A stretch of 64,000 nt of DNA from positions 80,535 through 144,534 of the forward strand of contig NZ_JYNP01000015.1 in the NCBI RefSeq assembly GCF_000934755.1, given 5' to 3'. The notes under the pieces were generated by a model. That model searched no databases, was not told the origin of the DNA, and saw only the letters and a list, made by a program, of their open reading frames with translations. The number at the start of each line of letters is the position of its first letter. The first letter of the stretch is position 1. The position numbers and the translations under genes were made by a program. The stretch is from Desulfonatronovibrio magnus. GTDB taxonomy: Bacteria > Desulfobacterota > Desulfovibrionia > Desulfovibrionales > Desulfonatronovibrionaceae. Shown here in pieces: positions 35,384 to 44,350 of this stretch.

Positions 35384-36605
35384 ACCGCAGCGCATCTGCA
35401 GGATTCAGGTTTGATGCTTTGCGGGCCGGGTATATGGTAGCCAGAAAGCACAAAAACAAAGCCGCCACCGCAATGGTTACCAGATCTAAGGTCTGATGCA
35501 GCACTGGAAGATGGTCAAGGTAATAGACATCTGCAGGCAAACGAATAAACTGATATTCCTTCAATAAATAACTTATGCCCAAACCAAAGAAGAAACCTGA
35601 TGCAGTGCCTACAATGCCGATCATCATACCCAGTATGGTAAATATCCTGCGGATAACAGATCTTGTTGCCCCCATGGACATAAGCACAGCAATATCCCGG
35701 GTTTTTTCCATGACCAGCATGACCAGTGCGGTTACTATGCTGAATGATCCAACCAGAACAATCATTACCAGGATTATGCCCATGGCTATTTTTTCAAGCT
35801 TCAGAGCCGCAAAGAGGTTCTGATTCATCTCCATCCAGTTGCGGACGTAGAAAGGATAACCACCAAGATAGTCTTCAATTCTCTGAGCAACTTCATGAGC
35901 CCGGTCCACATTGTGGACACGAATTTCCAGCCCCGTAACTCTGTCCTGACGCGCTCCGAGTATTTCCTGGGCTGCGCTGATGGAGGTATAGGCAAACGAG
36001 CTGTCATATTCATACATTCCGGTTCTGAATATTCCTCGCACCTGAAAAATACTCACCTGTGGTGTGAATCCTGCGGCTGAACCTGTACCTGAAGGAGAAA
36101 GCAGATTGACCTGATCTCCGGTAGCAACCCCGAGTCCTGAAGCAAGCTCATGCCCGATTATTATTCCTTGAAAGTCCTCATTATCCTGGAGCCGGTCAAT
36201 ACTGCCCACAACCATCTCTCGATCCAGTCCAAGTACATCAGATGCGCTTTCAGGGTCAATACCCCTGAGCACAACTCCCTTTACTCCCCCCGGTGCACTG
36301 AGCATGACTTCCGTATAAATAAAAGGGGCTGCCCCTCTAACCCCTTGAATGCCGGAAATTTCCCTGGCCAGCTCTGCATACTCAGAAATCCCGCCTGTAT
36401 AGTGACCTGCAATAACATGGGCGTTAATTCCAAGGATTTTGTCGCGTAAGTTCTGGCTGAAGCCATTCATCACGCCAAGGACGATAATCAAAGATGCGAC
36501 ACCCAGCGCAACTCCCAGGATGGAAATCAGGGATATGACCGAAATAAAGGCCTGTTTTCTTTTGGCCCTCAGGTATCTCAGGGCGATAAACAGCTCAAAA
36601 CTCAT
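35376..36605 (-). CDS. lolC: lipoprotein-releasing permease LolC/LolE
   Basis: Membrane partner of LolD. At 409 aa with the FtsX/MacB-type layout: N-terminal helix (about 20-45) after FELFIALRYLRAKRKQAFI, a signature start; a periplasmic domain (about 50-265); and three C-terminal helices (MGIILVMIVLVGSFSIVTALVM, GMMIGIVGTASGFFFGLGISYLL, and a last one near 370-395). It ends YPARKASNLNPADALRYD, the classical PADALR tail. Only one LolC/E gene is present here, so it probably acts as a homodimer (often called LolF in such organisms). The ATG shares one base with the lysS stop (TGATG). Confidence 0.94.
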   Translation of the reverse strand: MSFELFIALRYLRAKRKQAFISVISLISILGVALGVASLIIVLGVMNGFSQNLRDKILGINAHVIAGHYTGGISEYAELAREISGIQGVRGAAPFIYTEVMLSAPGGVKGVVLRGIDPESASDVLGLDREMVVGSIDRLQDNEDFQGIIIGHELASGLGVATGDQVNLLSPSGTGSAAGFTPQVSIFQVRGIFRTGMYEYDSSFAYTSISAAQEILGARQDRVTGLEIRVHNVDRAHEVAQRIEDYLGGYPFYVRNWMEMNQNLFAALKLEKIAMGIILVMIVLVGSFSIVTALVMLVMEKTRDIAVLMSMGATRSVIRRIFTILGMMIGIVGTASGFFFGLGISYLLKEYQFIRLPADVYYLDHLPVLHQTLDLVTIAVAALFLCFLATIYPARKASNLNPADALRYD

Positions 36606-38116
36606 CAGGAACCTGTTACCTCAGGGCGCAGCAGAGGAAAAAGAATAACTTCTCGAATGGATGATGAATCAGTAAAAAGCATGACCAGACGGTCAATACC
36701 GATACCCTGCCCACCTGCCGGGGGCATGGCGTACTCCAGAGCTCTGACGTAATCCTCGTCCATAAAGTGCGCCTCATCATCTCCTGCTTCTTTTTCCCTC
36801 ACCTGTTCTTCAAATCTTTCTTTCTGATCAACAGGATCATTGAGTTCTGAAAAAGCATTGGCAATCTCCCGGCCGGTAATAAAAAGCTCAAACCTGTCGG
36901 TTACCGTTGGATCATCTTCATTTTTACGCGACAAGGGCGAGATATCAGTTGGGTAATGATAGATAAAATGAGGCTGCACTAATTTTGGCTCTACCAGGAT
37001 ATCAAACAGCTTGGCCTGGATTTTACCCAGTTTCTCTCCGGTCTGGACATTTTCCCCGAGCTTTTTAACCAGAGCTCCTGCCTTTTCCTTGTCCTTATAG
37101 ATTTCACTGCTTAAGCCGCCAATGGTTTCCAGAGATTCGTAAAAGGACATCTTGGTCCAGGGCGGGGTAAGATCAATCTGATTGTTCTGGTAGGTAATGA
37201 TCGTAGTGTTAAACATGCTTTGCGCCAGGGTGGAAAACATCTCCTCAGTAAGAACCATCAGGTCCTTGAAGTCGGAATAAGCCCAGTAAAACTCCAGCAT
37301 GGTAAATTCAGGGTTGTGCTGGGTGGAGATGCCTTCATTGCGGAAGTTGCGGTTGATCTCATAAACTTTTTCAAAACCTCCCACCAGCAGCCTTTTCAGG
37401 TAAAGCTCAGGGGCTACTCTAAGATAGAGACGCATGTCTAAGGCGTTATGATGAGTCTTGAAAGGCTTGGCAGTAGCTCCACCTGGTATGGCCTGCATCA
37501 TGGGGGTTTCAACCTCCATAAAACCTTTGGAGTCCAGAAAATTTCTGATGTGGCGGATTATCCTGGTCCGGACAGTGAATATCCTTCTGGCCCCGGGATT
37601 GACCAGCAGATCAACATATCTTTGCCTGTACCTGGTTTCCACATCTTTCAGTCCATGATACTTTTCCGGCAGAGGGCGAAAGGATTTGGACAATAGCTGG
37701 AGATATTCTGCCTTGATGGTCAGTTCCCCGGTTTTGGTTCTGAAAAGTCCGCCCCTGACCCCGGCTATATCACCAATATCAAATTTCTTAAACAGTTGAT
37801 ACTGCTCCCTGCCCAGCACATCGCGCTGAACAAAAACCTGAATTCTTTCTGTATGGTCCTGAATATGAATGAAGGTGACCTTTCCAAAAGATCGCAAAGC
37901 CATGATACGCCCGGCCACACTGAAATTTTCTGAACATTCTTCAAGTTCTTCTGCGCTGCGCTGCCCAAAATTTTCTATTATGAGCTCTATATCAGTATCC
38001 TTGCGAAAATCATTAGGAAAAAGAGGAACCTGGTTCTCTGTAAGAAATTCGGCCTTTTGCCGTCTATGCTGAATAACCTGACTTTCGCTTGGCTCGTTTT
38101 GTTTCTGTTTGTTCAA
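36605..38116 (-). CDS. lysS: lysyl-tRNA synthetase, class II
   Basis: Charges tRNA-Lys. At 503 aa. The N-terminal OB-fold anticodon-binding domain (about 60-170) has VAGRIMALRSFGKVTFIHIQD. The class II core follows: motif 1 in FLDSKGFMEVETPMM, motif 2 in RNFRNEGISTQHNPEFTMLEFYWAY, and motif 3 in GIGIDRLVMLFTDSSSIREVILFP. It heads the envelope operon, as in other Desulfovibrionales. The promoter should be in the gap 38117-38962. Confidence 0.97.
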   Translation of the reverse strand: MNKQKQNEPSESQVIQHRRQKAEFLTENQVPLFPNDFRKDTDIELIIENFGQRSAEELEECSENFSVAGRIMALRSFGKVTFIHIQDHTERIQVFVQRDVLGREQYQLFKKFDIGDIAGVRGGLFRTKTGELTIKAEYLQLLSKSFRPLPEKYHGLKDVETRYRQRYVDLLVNPGARRIFTVRTRIIRHIRNFLDSKGFMEVETPMMQAIPGGATAKPFKTHHNALDMRLYLRVAPELYLKRLLVGGFEKVYEINRNFRNEGISTQHNPEFTMLEFYWAYSDFKDLMVLTEEMFSTLAQSMFNTTIITYQNNQIDLTPPWTKMSFYESLETIGGLSSEIYKDKEKAGALVKKLGENVQTGEKLGKIQAKLFDILVEPKLVQPHFIYHYPTDISPLSRKNEDDPTVTDRFELFITGREIANAFSELNDPVDQKERFEEQVREKEAGDDEAHFMDEDYVRALEYAMPPAGGQGIGIDRLVMLFTDSSSIREVILFPLLRPEVTGS

Positions 38117-38208
38117 CTTGGGGTTCCTTAATATTGTCTGATATTCTTAGTAATTTAACACTTCAATCCTATACAAGAGCATAAATGTCTAAGCTCCAAA
38201 TTCTTCAC

Positions 38209-38229
38209 CCTTCAGCCCTAAGCCTTCAG
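38209..38229. repeat. short degenerate heptamer array
   Basis: CCTTCAG, CCCTAAG and CCTTCAG in register, a three-unit relic of the array type seen at 31961. It lies upstream of lysS. The rest of 38117-38962 holds one palindromic element (38692-38848) and otherwise A+T-rich sequence with no credible gene. Confidence 0.6.
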
Positions 38230-38691
38230 CCTGACAAATCCAGGTATACCCTTAGCTGGACGACACTTGTTTCAGTTGGGTTGTGGGCAAAGGCCGCATT
38301 AAAATTTGTCTCTGCAGCAATTTCCAACTGCAGTTAAAAACCAGCCTGACATTCAGGTAAACATACTCAACTATTAAATTTTGTTAAGAACGTCAAGAAT
38401 AGGACACAGTTAGAAAAGCCATATGTAGCCATATTTGACTTTCGTATGTCGGAGCATATTCAGGATTTCTAAAGCCATGGCAGACGCAGTATAAAGCATG
38501 ATGTCCGGGCATGTTCTGATGTATTGAGCAATCATTAAGGCAATATTGCTATCTGTCTGAAAAATATGGACTGAGCAAGAGTTCATCATCCCTTCCATAA
38601 GTAAAATTTTATATAATTTAGAATAAGCTCTTGACAATATTTCGTTATCTGATAGAAATGTACAATGATTGTCATTCGATGGAATTGATTG

Positions 38692-38848
38692 TTCGTAACA
38701 GTTTACTCTTTTTTAAGGAAAGCAGGGGGCAGATACTCATAGCCACGCTTGACCATCAACCGATGTTTCAAGATTGTCATTCTTGAGACAAGCTAGTCCC
38801 TGAGGTATCTGCTCTCATCCACATGCACAATTTTAAGCTGTTACGATT
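38692..38848. repeat. dispersed palindromic element, copy 3 of 4
   Basis: CGTAACAGTTTA (38694) and TTAAGCTGTTACG (38832) form imperfect terminal inverted repeats. The signature AAGGAAAGCAGGGGGCAGATA follows the left end, and GTATCTGCTC with CATCCACATGC precedes the right end. It is the most diverged of the four copies in this window. Confidence 0.65.
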
Positions 38849-38962
38849 GTTCATTATTTTCAGGCTTCAAAAAAAGGCTCGTCCATGCGCTGGCCTGAGC
38901 ACATTCACAAGTCTTTTTTGCTGCTGATTTTTACTAAAACCCGAGCAAGCACAGGTTGATTT

Positions 38963-40156
38963 ATGGAAAAAATCCAATTGAAGAATGTATGTAAAATATT
39001 TGGGGATCATCCCAAGAAAGCTCTAAGCATGCTGGAACAAGGCAAGAACAAGGATGAGATACAGGCCAAAACCGGATGCGTGGTTGGCGTCAACAAAGCC
39101 TCCTTTCATGTTGAAGAGGGAGAAATTGTTGTTGTTATGGGCTTGTCAGGCAGTGGAAAGTCTACTCTTGTCAGGTGTATCAACAGACTCTTTGAGCCCA
39201 CTGCAGGTGAAGTTATTGTGGATGGACAGGATGTGAGGAAGCTGAACAAGGAACAGTTGCGCCAGTTCAGAAGAGAAAAATTCGGTATGGTTTTTCAGAA
39301 CTTTGCTCTGTTTCCTCACAGAACTGTTATTCATAATGTGGAATTTGGTCTTGAAATTCAAGGCGCTGACCAAACCGTCAGGCGCAAAAAGTCAGAAAAG
39401 TCTCTTGAGCTCGTAGGTCTTGGAGGCTGGGGAGAAAAATATCCTTCTGAATTATCTGGAGGGATGCAGCAAAGAGTTGGACTCGCTCGTGCCCTGGCCC
39501 TTGATCCCGACATTTTGCTAATGGATGAGGCTTTCAGCGCACTCGACCCTTTGATCAGGCGTGACATGCAGGACGAACTTATATCCCTGCAGCAGACTAT
39601 GCGCAAAACCATAGTATTTATCAGCCATGATCTTGATGAAGCTCTCAAACTGGGTGATCGCATCGTTCTCATGAAGGACGGCGCGGTTGTCCAGATAGGC
39701 ACACCTGAAGACATCCTTACCAAACCTTCCAATGACTATGTAGCCAAGTTTGTGGAAGAAGTGGATATCACCAAGGTCTTAACTGCTGAATCTATAATGA
39801 AAAAGTCTCAGGATGTAGCCTATATAGGAACTGACGGGCCGAGAGCTGCAATGCGCAAAATGAAAAACAATGCCATAGCATCTCTTTTTGTTCTTGATAA
39901 GAGCAATATAATTAAAGGCATTGTCTTTGCCGATGAGGTCGCCAAACTTATCGAAAAGGGCGAGAAAAGCCTGGAACCAGTCATTAATAAAGATATTCAG
40001 ACAGTTACCCCCGAAACTCCTGCTTCAGACCTTTTTGCTGTCATGCAGGGGATTTCATATCCTGTTGCTGTTGTCGATGAAAATAACAAGCTCAAAGGCA
40101 TCATTGTCAAAGGCCTGCTTATGGCGGCCATAGCTGAGCGGGGAGGAGATATATGA
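38963..40156 (+). CDS. proV: glycine betaine ABC importer ATPase with CBS domains
   Basis: ATPase of the osmoprotectant importer (ProV/OpuAA type). At 397 aa. The N-terminus (KNVCKIFGDHPKKALSMLEQG) has the family's extended start. Motifs: MGLSGSGKSTLVRC (Walker A), FQNFALFPHRTV (Q-loop), ELSGGMQQRVGLARAL (signature), LLMDEAFSALDPL (Walker B), FISHDLDEAL (H-loop). The C-terminal 110 residues form a pair of CBS domains (SQDVAYIGTDGPRAAMRKMKN and VINKDIQTVTPETPASDLF), which sense ionic strength or nucleotides in relatives. The stop overlaps the permease start by 4 bp. The set is probably induced by high salt. Confidence 0.95.
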   Translation: MEKIQLKNVCKIFGDHPKKALSMLEQGKNKDEIQAKTGCVVGVNKASFHVEEGEIVVVMGLSGSGKSTLVRCINRLFEPTAGEVIVDGQDVRKLNKEQLRQFRREKFGMVFQNFALFPHRTVIHNVEFGLEIQGADQTVRRKKSEKSLELVGLGGWGEKYPSELSGGMQQRVGLARALALDPDILLMDEAFSALDPLIRRDMQDELISLQQTMRKTIVFISHDLDEALKLGDRIVLMKDGAVVQIGTPEDILTKPSNDYVAKFVEEVDITKVLTAESIMKKSQDVAYIGTDGPRAAMRKMKNNAIASLFVLDKSNIIKGIVFADEVAKLIEKGEKSLEPVINKDIQTVTPETPASDLFAVMQGISYPVAVVDENNKLKGIIVKGLLMAAIAERGGDI

Positions 40157-40986
40157 GTTTTCAACTTCCAAGAATCCCTTTGGGAGATATGATAGAATCC
40201 GTACTGGATTTTCTGGTAAACAATCTGGCATTTGCCACCAAGGCATTTTCAGCTGTAGCGGATCAGGGCATCAGGGTTATGGAAACCGCTATGATGGCTG
40301 TTCATCCTATTCTTATGATCATTATCATAACTGCTCTGGTATTTTACCTCACCAGACAAAGAGGGGTAACAGTTTTTACCTTTCTCGGGCTCGGGCTCAT
40401 CTGGAACCTGGGTTTGTGGTCAGCTACAGTAAGTACAATATCTCTGGTTCTCGTGGCAACACTCATAGCAATATCCATTGGCATACCCATTGGCATATTC
40501 TGTGCGCTAAATAATAATGCCTTTAGAGTTGTTCGCCCCATACTGGATTTTATGCAGACCCTTCCAGCCTTTGTCTATCTTATTCCGGCTATTCCCTTTT
40601 TCGGGCTGGGCCGGGTTGCAGCAATATTTGCCACAGTTATTTTTTCCATGCCCCCAGCCATAAGATTTACAACTCTGGGTATAAAACAGGTCCCCAAAGA
40701 ACTTGTGGAGTGCGCTGATGCTTTTGGTGCTGACCGGTGGCAGAAACTTTTTAAAATTCAGCTCCCTCTTGCCAAAACTACGATTATGGGTGGAGTGAAC
40801 CAGACCATTATGCTGGCGCTGTCCATGGTTGTTATTGCGGCCATGATCGGGGCCCGTGGTTTGGGAGGTGAAGTCTGGAGGGCTATCCAGCGCCTTCAGC
40901 CTGGAGCCGGCTTTGAAGCAGGCATAGGCATTGTTATTGTGGCCATTATCCTGGATAGAGTTTTGCAGAAACTTGCCAAACAGTAA
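40153..40986 (+). CDS. proW: glycine betaine ABC importer permease
   Basis: Inner-membrane permease of the same importer, 277 aa. After a short amphipathic N-terminus (IPLGDMIESVLDFLVNN) come about six membrane helices. The inner ABC contact loop is ECADAFGADRWQKLFKIQLPLAKTTIMGGVNQ, the EAA-type motif of ProW. QTLPAFVYLIPAIPFFGLG is also highly typical of the family. It is co-translated with the ATPase (ATGA overlap) and followed after 109 bp by the binding protein. Confidence 0.95.
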   Translation: MSFQLPRIPLGDMIESVLDFLVNNLAFATKAFSAVADQGIRVMETAMMAVHPILMIIIITALVFYLTRQRGVTVFTFLGLGLIWNLGLWSATVSTISLVLVATLIAISIGIPIGIFCALNNNAFRVVRPILDFMQTLPAFVYLIPAIPFFGLGRVAAIFATVIFSMPPAIRFTTLGIKQVPKELVECADAFGADRWQKLFKIQLPLAKTTIMGGVNQTIMLALSMVVIAAMIGARGLGGEVWRAIQRLQPGAGFEAGIGIVIVAIILDRVLQKLAKQ

Positions 40987-41095
40987 CTATTCACAACAAT
41001 TAACCGTGTATACTTTGGCATATGTACTGAAGTGCCCAAAGAGTTACACAAATGTAAATCTATTAACCTAACCAAAATAACCAAGGAGGCTTTTT

Positions 41096-41950
41096 ATGTT
41101 TAAGAAAGGATTACTTTTATTTTCAATGCTGGCACTAATTTTATGCTTTAGCCCCGCCAAAGCTGAAGCCAAAGGCACTGTTACCATGACATATGTTGAA
41201 TGGGACTGCGCTGTTGCCAGTACTTACCTGGCACAGGCAATTCTGCAGGAAAAACTGGGTTACAATGTAGAAGTTCTGCCTGTAGGCGCTGCTGCCATGT
41301 GGCAGGCACTTGCAACTGGTGATGCTGATGCCATGGTTACTGCCTGGCTGCCTGTAACTCACGCAACTTACTATGAACAGCTTGAGGGTCAGGTGGAAAA
41401 CTTAGGTCCATTAGCACATGGTGCTAAAATTGGCCTTGTTGTACCTGAATACGTAACCATTTCAAGTATCCAGGAAATGAACGATCACGCTGATAAGTTT
41501 AACAATCGTATTGTAGGCATTGATCCAGGTGCTGGAATCATGGGTCTGACTGAGGAAGTAATTGTTAATTATGGTTTGACTAATTTTGAATTAGTAGAAG
41601 GAAGCGGGGCAACCATGGCTGCAGCCCTTCAGGATGCCGTTAACAACAATCAGTGGGTTGCTGTAACCGGATGGTCCCCGCACTGGAAGTTTGGCCGCTG
41701 GGACCTCAAGTACCTTGAAGATCCTCAGGGAGTTTACGGAGAAGAAGAGCATATAGCTACAGTCGTTCGCACAGGCCTTGAACAGGATATGCCTGAGGTT
41801 TACAGTTTCTTGGATAACTTTTACTGGACTCAGGGACAAATGGCTGAAGTAATGGTTATGAATCAGGAAAGAGGTGCTGACCCTTATGAAAGTGCCAAAA
41901 AATTCATGAATGATAATCCTGATCTGGTTAATGAATGGCTTGGAAGATAA
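41096..41950 (+). CDS. proX: glycine betaine-binding periplasmic protein
   Basis: Solute-binding protein of the importer, 284 aa. It has a cleavable signal peptide (MFKKGLLLFSMLALILCFSPAKAEA), then TVTMTYVEWDCAVASTYLAQAIL, the OpuAC family start. Trp residues that cage the trimethylammonium group in relatives may be those in MWQALATGDADAMVTAWLPVTH, WSPHWKFGRWDLKYL and FYWTQGQM. A strong ribosome binding site (AAGGAGG) precedes it. Betaine, proline betaine or a related compound is likely; the exact ligand is not provable by eye. Confidence 0.93.
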   Translation: MFKKGLLLFSMLALILCFSPAKAEAKGTVTMTYVEWDCAVASTYLAQAILQEKLGYNVEVLPVGAAAMWQALATGDADAMVTAWLPVTHATYYEQLEGQVENLGPLAHGAKIGLVVPEYVTISSIQEMNDHADKFNNRIVGIDPGAGIMGLTEEVIVNYGLTNFELVEGSGATMAAALQDAVNNNQWVAVTGWSPHWKFGRWDLKYLEDPQGVYGEEEHIATVVRTGLEQDMPEVYSFLDNFYWTQGQMAEVMVMNQERGADPYESAKKFMNDNPDLVNEWLGR

Positions 41951-41975
41951 AAATTATAAATTAAACAAAAAAGTA

Positions 41976-42004
41976 TTGACTTGTCATTTAAGGTGACATA
42001 AGTA
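41976..42004 (+). promoter_or_regulatory. possible sigma-70 promoter of tRNA-Asn
   Basis: TTGACT at 41976-41981 looks like a -35 box. CATAAG at 41997-42002 is a weak -10 at a 15-base spacing; TAAGTA at a 17-base spacing is an alternative. It lies about 50 bases before the tRNA. Prediction by eye only. Confidence 0.35.
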
Positions 42005-42055
42005 CTCTTCTCTTGCAGGGGCAAATATGTCTTTCTGCAAGGGATTAACCAATGT

Positions 42056-42131
42056 TCCCCGGTAGCTCAATCGGCAGAGCGGGTGGCTGTTAACCACTAG
42101 GTTGGCGGTTCAAGTCCGTCCCGGGGAGCCA
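42056..42131 (+). tRNA. tRNA-Asn (anticodon GTT)
   Basis: A 76-base cloverleaf: acceptor TCCCCGG pairs with CCGGGGA; D arm GCTC/GAGC; anticodon stem GGTGG with CCACT (one G-T pair) around loop CTGTTAA, so the anticodon is GTT; T arm GGCGG/CCGTC around TTCAAGT. Discriminator G is followed by an encoded CCA. All arms close, so the gene is intact. A strong terminator follows. Confidence 0.97.
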
Positions 42132-42168
42132 GTACATAATTCAGCTATTCAGGCTGAAAAAAATACTC

Positions 42169-42208
42169 AAAAAGAAAGGCCCGGACATTTGTCCGGGCCT
42201 TTCTTTTT
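42169..42208 (+). terminator. rho-independent terminator after tRNA-Asn
   Basis: AAAAAGAAAGGCCCGGACA (42169-42187) mirrors TGTCCGGGCCTTTCTTTTT (42190-42208), giving a GC-rich stem with a T-run on the plus strand and A-rich left flank. It would stop transcription from the tRNA and could also act for the minus strand. Confidence 0.88.
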
Positions 42209-42219
42209 GAAAAACTTAA

Positions 42220-42566
42220 ATAGTACCTCGCGGGGACCGTCCCAATTTTCAGAAAAATGACAGAGTCTTAAAGTTACTCACAAGTTCGGTCTAGGTCTGT
42301 CTGGGTGAGGCACTTCTAAGTAACTAAAACCAAATTAGCAATAAATTCAGAGCATTATGATTTTACCATACAGATTGCTTCGGTCGCTTAGGCTCACTTG
42401 TGGGTGACAGGTTTTCAGAAACCACTTCCCTGACATCTCAGGTGTCATTGCGAGCGAGTCTTCGAGCGCGGCAATCCTTGTTGCGAGCGAAGCGAAGCAA
42501 TCTCGTGCTAAGGCTGATTTTTAGTTACCCACAAGTTCAGTCCCTGGCCGCCCGGGTGAGGCACGT
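42220..42566. repeat. mosaic repeat block B, inverted relative to block A
   Basis: Holds the same two repeat types as 10949-11553, on the opposite strand and in another order. Type 1 is at 42220-42318 (GTACCTCGCGGGGACCGTCCC and GGTCTGTCTGGGTGAGGC), type 2 at 42336-42480 (TTGCTTCGGTCGCTTAGGCTC and TCATTGCGAGCGAGTCTTCG), and a short type 1 at 42520-42566. No gene is seen in 42210-42602. Confidence 0.8.
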
Positions 42567-42602
42567 TTAACTCTTAAGCCTCAAGCTGCTTGTTAAACAA
42601 TA

Positions 42603-44303
42603 TCACCCTTCATTATTTGGCGCTTGCTTGAGGTAATGGGTTTCATAGTTTTCATAGATTCTATTTTCTATGAAGAAGTCCACAATATCAGAGTCAAGGT
42701 GACGGTCTTTTTTCATAAATTCCAGAATTTGCAGGGCTTTGGTAAGAGGTATGGGTTTCTTGTATGGTCTGTCCCTGGCGGTTAGAGCTTCAAACACATC
42801 AGCTACAGCAACTATTTTGGCCTGAAATAAAATTTCATCATCCTTAAGCCCCAGAGGATATCCTGAGCCGTCTATTCGTTCGTGGTGCATGGAAGCAATG
42901 TCTGCAACTCTGGAAAGTTTTTTCGGGAATGGAAGCTGTTCCAATATTTTTCTGGTGATTAGTGCATGGTTCTCAATGGCCTGTCTTTCTACAGGGCTGA
43001 GGTTGCCTTTGCGAATGGATAGAAGATCAAGCTCATCGGGTGTAATATATGGAAATTGCTGTCCGTTGCAGGTATAGCTTTTGGAGGCAATTTTCTGGAG
43101 CTTGTGGATTTCATCGTCAGTAATGAATCTTCCAGTACTGTTACACTCAAGAACAAACTGCATTTCTTCCATAAGAAGCTGCTTTTTCTTTTCAAGCTCT
43201 GAACTGTCTAATTTGCTCTCATCTTTGGTTATATTCTGCCTTAAAAATTCATTCTCCATGCACAAGGCAATATATGAAAATCTTGATTTTATCAGCTCAC
43301 CCTTATCCCAGATACTTTCAAGCTTGAACCTTTTGTCCAGAATATATTCCGGGGTGGCAATCTTGCCCACATCATGCAGCCATGAAGCAACTCGTAGCTC
43401 ATCAAGCTCATCGCCTGAAAAGGTAATCTTTGCCAGGGGGCCTTCCTGGGTCTCGTTAATTGCTCTGGCAATGGTCAGGGCCAGTTCAACAACCCGGTCA
43501 ACATGCCTGCCTGTGTGATAGGACTTACCATCTATAGCGCAGGCAATGCTTTTAATAAATGCGTCAAAAAGGTTTTCAAGCTCCTGAATAAGCTGAGTTT
43601 TGGTCAGCACCACAGCAGCCTGAGATGCCAAAGCTCCTACTATTTCTTCGGCATCATTTGTAAAAGGCACTATTGCACCTGTCTCCGGATCAATAGCGTT
43701 AATCAGCTGCAATACTCCAATAATCTTGTCTTCGTGATTTTGCATGGGAATGACCAGCATGGACTTTGACCTGTAGCCTGACTTCTGATCATAAGCTCTG
43801 GTTCCACTGAAATCAAAACCCTCAGCCTGGTAAACATCAGGGATATTCACCTTTTCACCCTTAAGTGCCACATATGAAGAAACATTTTTTGTATTGGGCT
43901 GCTGGTTATCATGATACAAGGGAACAGGGGCAAACTTGTCCATGGAAAACTTATCAGCTCTAAGTGAAATATTCATGGCCTGATTTTGCACAATTTCAAA
44001 AGTCAGCACCTTTTTCTCCCAGTCAGCAAGGTAAAGACTTCCACCGTCTGCACCGGTTAGATCTCTTGAAGATTTGAGAATTCTCTCCAGAATATCGCTG
44101 ATATTTTTTTCCTTTGATAATGACAGACCAATGGTGGTCAATTTTTTAAAAAATGAAACCTGATCAGATAGCAGGCTTTTAAGTTCATTACCGTAATATT
44201 GTAAATCCCTCCCAAGATCTTCCGGGGCACTACCTTGTGATTCCAAACTCAAAGCAATCCGGTTCAGGTTATCGATAATCCCGCTAATTCGCGCCTTCTG
44301 CAT
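42603..44303 (-). CDS. GAF/HD-GYP c-di-GMP phosphodiesterase-type protein
   Basis: Probable hydrolase of cyclic di-GMP, 566 aa. The N-terminal 230 residues hold a GAF domain (ILERILKSSRDLTGADGGSLYLAD through GVLQLINAIDPETG). The HD-GYP domain follows. It has GRHVDRVVELAL, the HD pair in WLHDVGKIATPEYILDK, a long insert (about 330-430), HALITRKILEQLPFP, and MHHERIDGSGYPLGLKDDEIL with the HHExxDGxGYP motif intact. It ends with a typical DVFEALTARDRPYK block. A good site (GGAGATATAA) precedes the ATG. It follows the HlyD gene by 47 bp, so it may control the surface or secretion genes upstream in the operon. Confidence 0.93.
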   Translation of the reverse strand: MQKARISGIIDNLNRIALSLESQGSAPEDLGRDLQYYGNELKSLLSDQVSFFKKLTTIGLSLSKEKNISDILERILKSSRDLTGADGGSLYLADWEKKVLTFEIVQNQAMNISLRADKFSMDKFAPVPLYHDNQQPNTKNVSSYVALKGEKVNIPDVYQAEGFDFSGTRAYDQKSGYRSKSMLVIPMQNHEDKIIGVLQLINAIDPETGAIVPFTNDAEEIVGALASQAAVVLTKTQLIQELENLFDAFIKSIACAIDGKSYHTGRHVDRVVELALTIARAINETQEGPLAKITFSGDELDELRVASWLHDVGKIATPEYILDKRFKLESIWDKGELIKSRFSYIALCMENEFLRQNITKDESKLDSSELEKKKQLLMEEMQFVLECNSTGRFITDDEIHKLQKIASKSYTCNGQQFPYITPDELDLLSIRKGNLSPVERQAIENHALITRKILEQLPFPKKLSRVADIASMHHERIDGSGYPLGLKDDEILFQAKIVAVADVFEALTARDRPYKKPIPLTKALQILEFMKKDRHLDSDIVDFFIENRIYENYETHYLKQAPNNEG

Positions 44304-44350
44304 TTATATCTCCTCTACTGGTAATATGGAGGGTGTTCATTAATGGAGCA

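Noticed and set aside
38410..38637. 75-codon minus-strand frame upstream of the betaine operon
   Set aside because: No ribosome binding site, odd composition, no recognisable family. Kept as non-coding, with low certainty.
42056..42131. tRNA-Asn as an integration site of a genomic island
   Set aside because: No integrase gene and no direct repeat of the tRNA 3' end was found in the window; nearby repeats are of the dispersed type.
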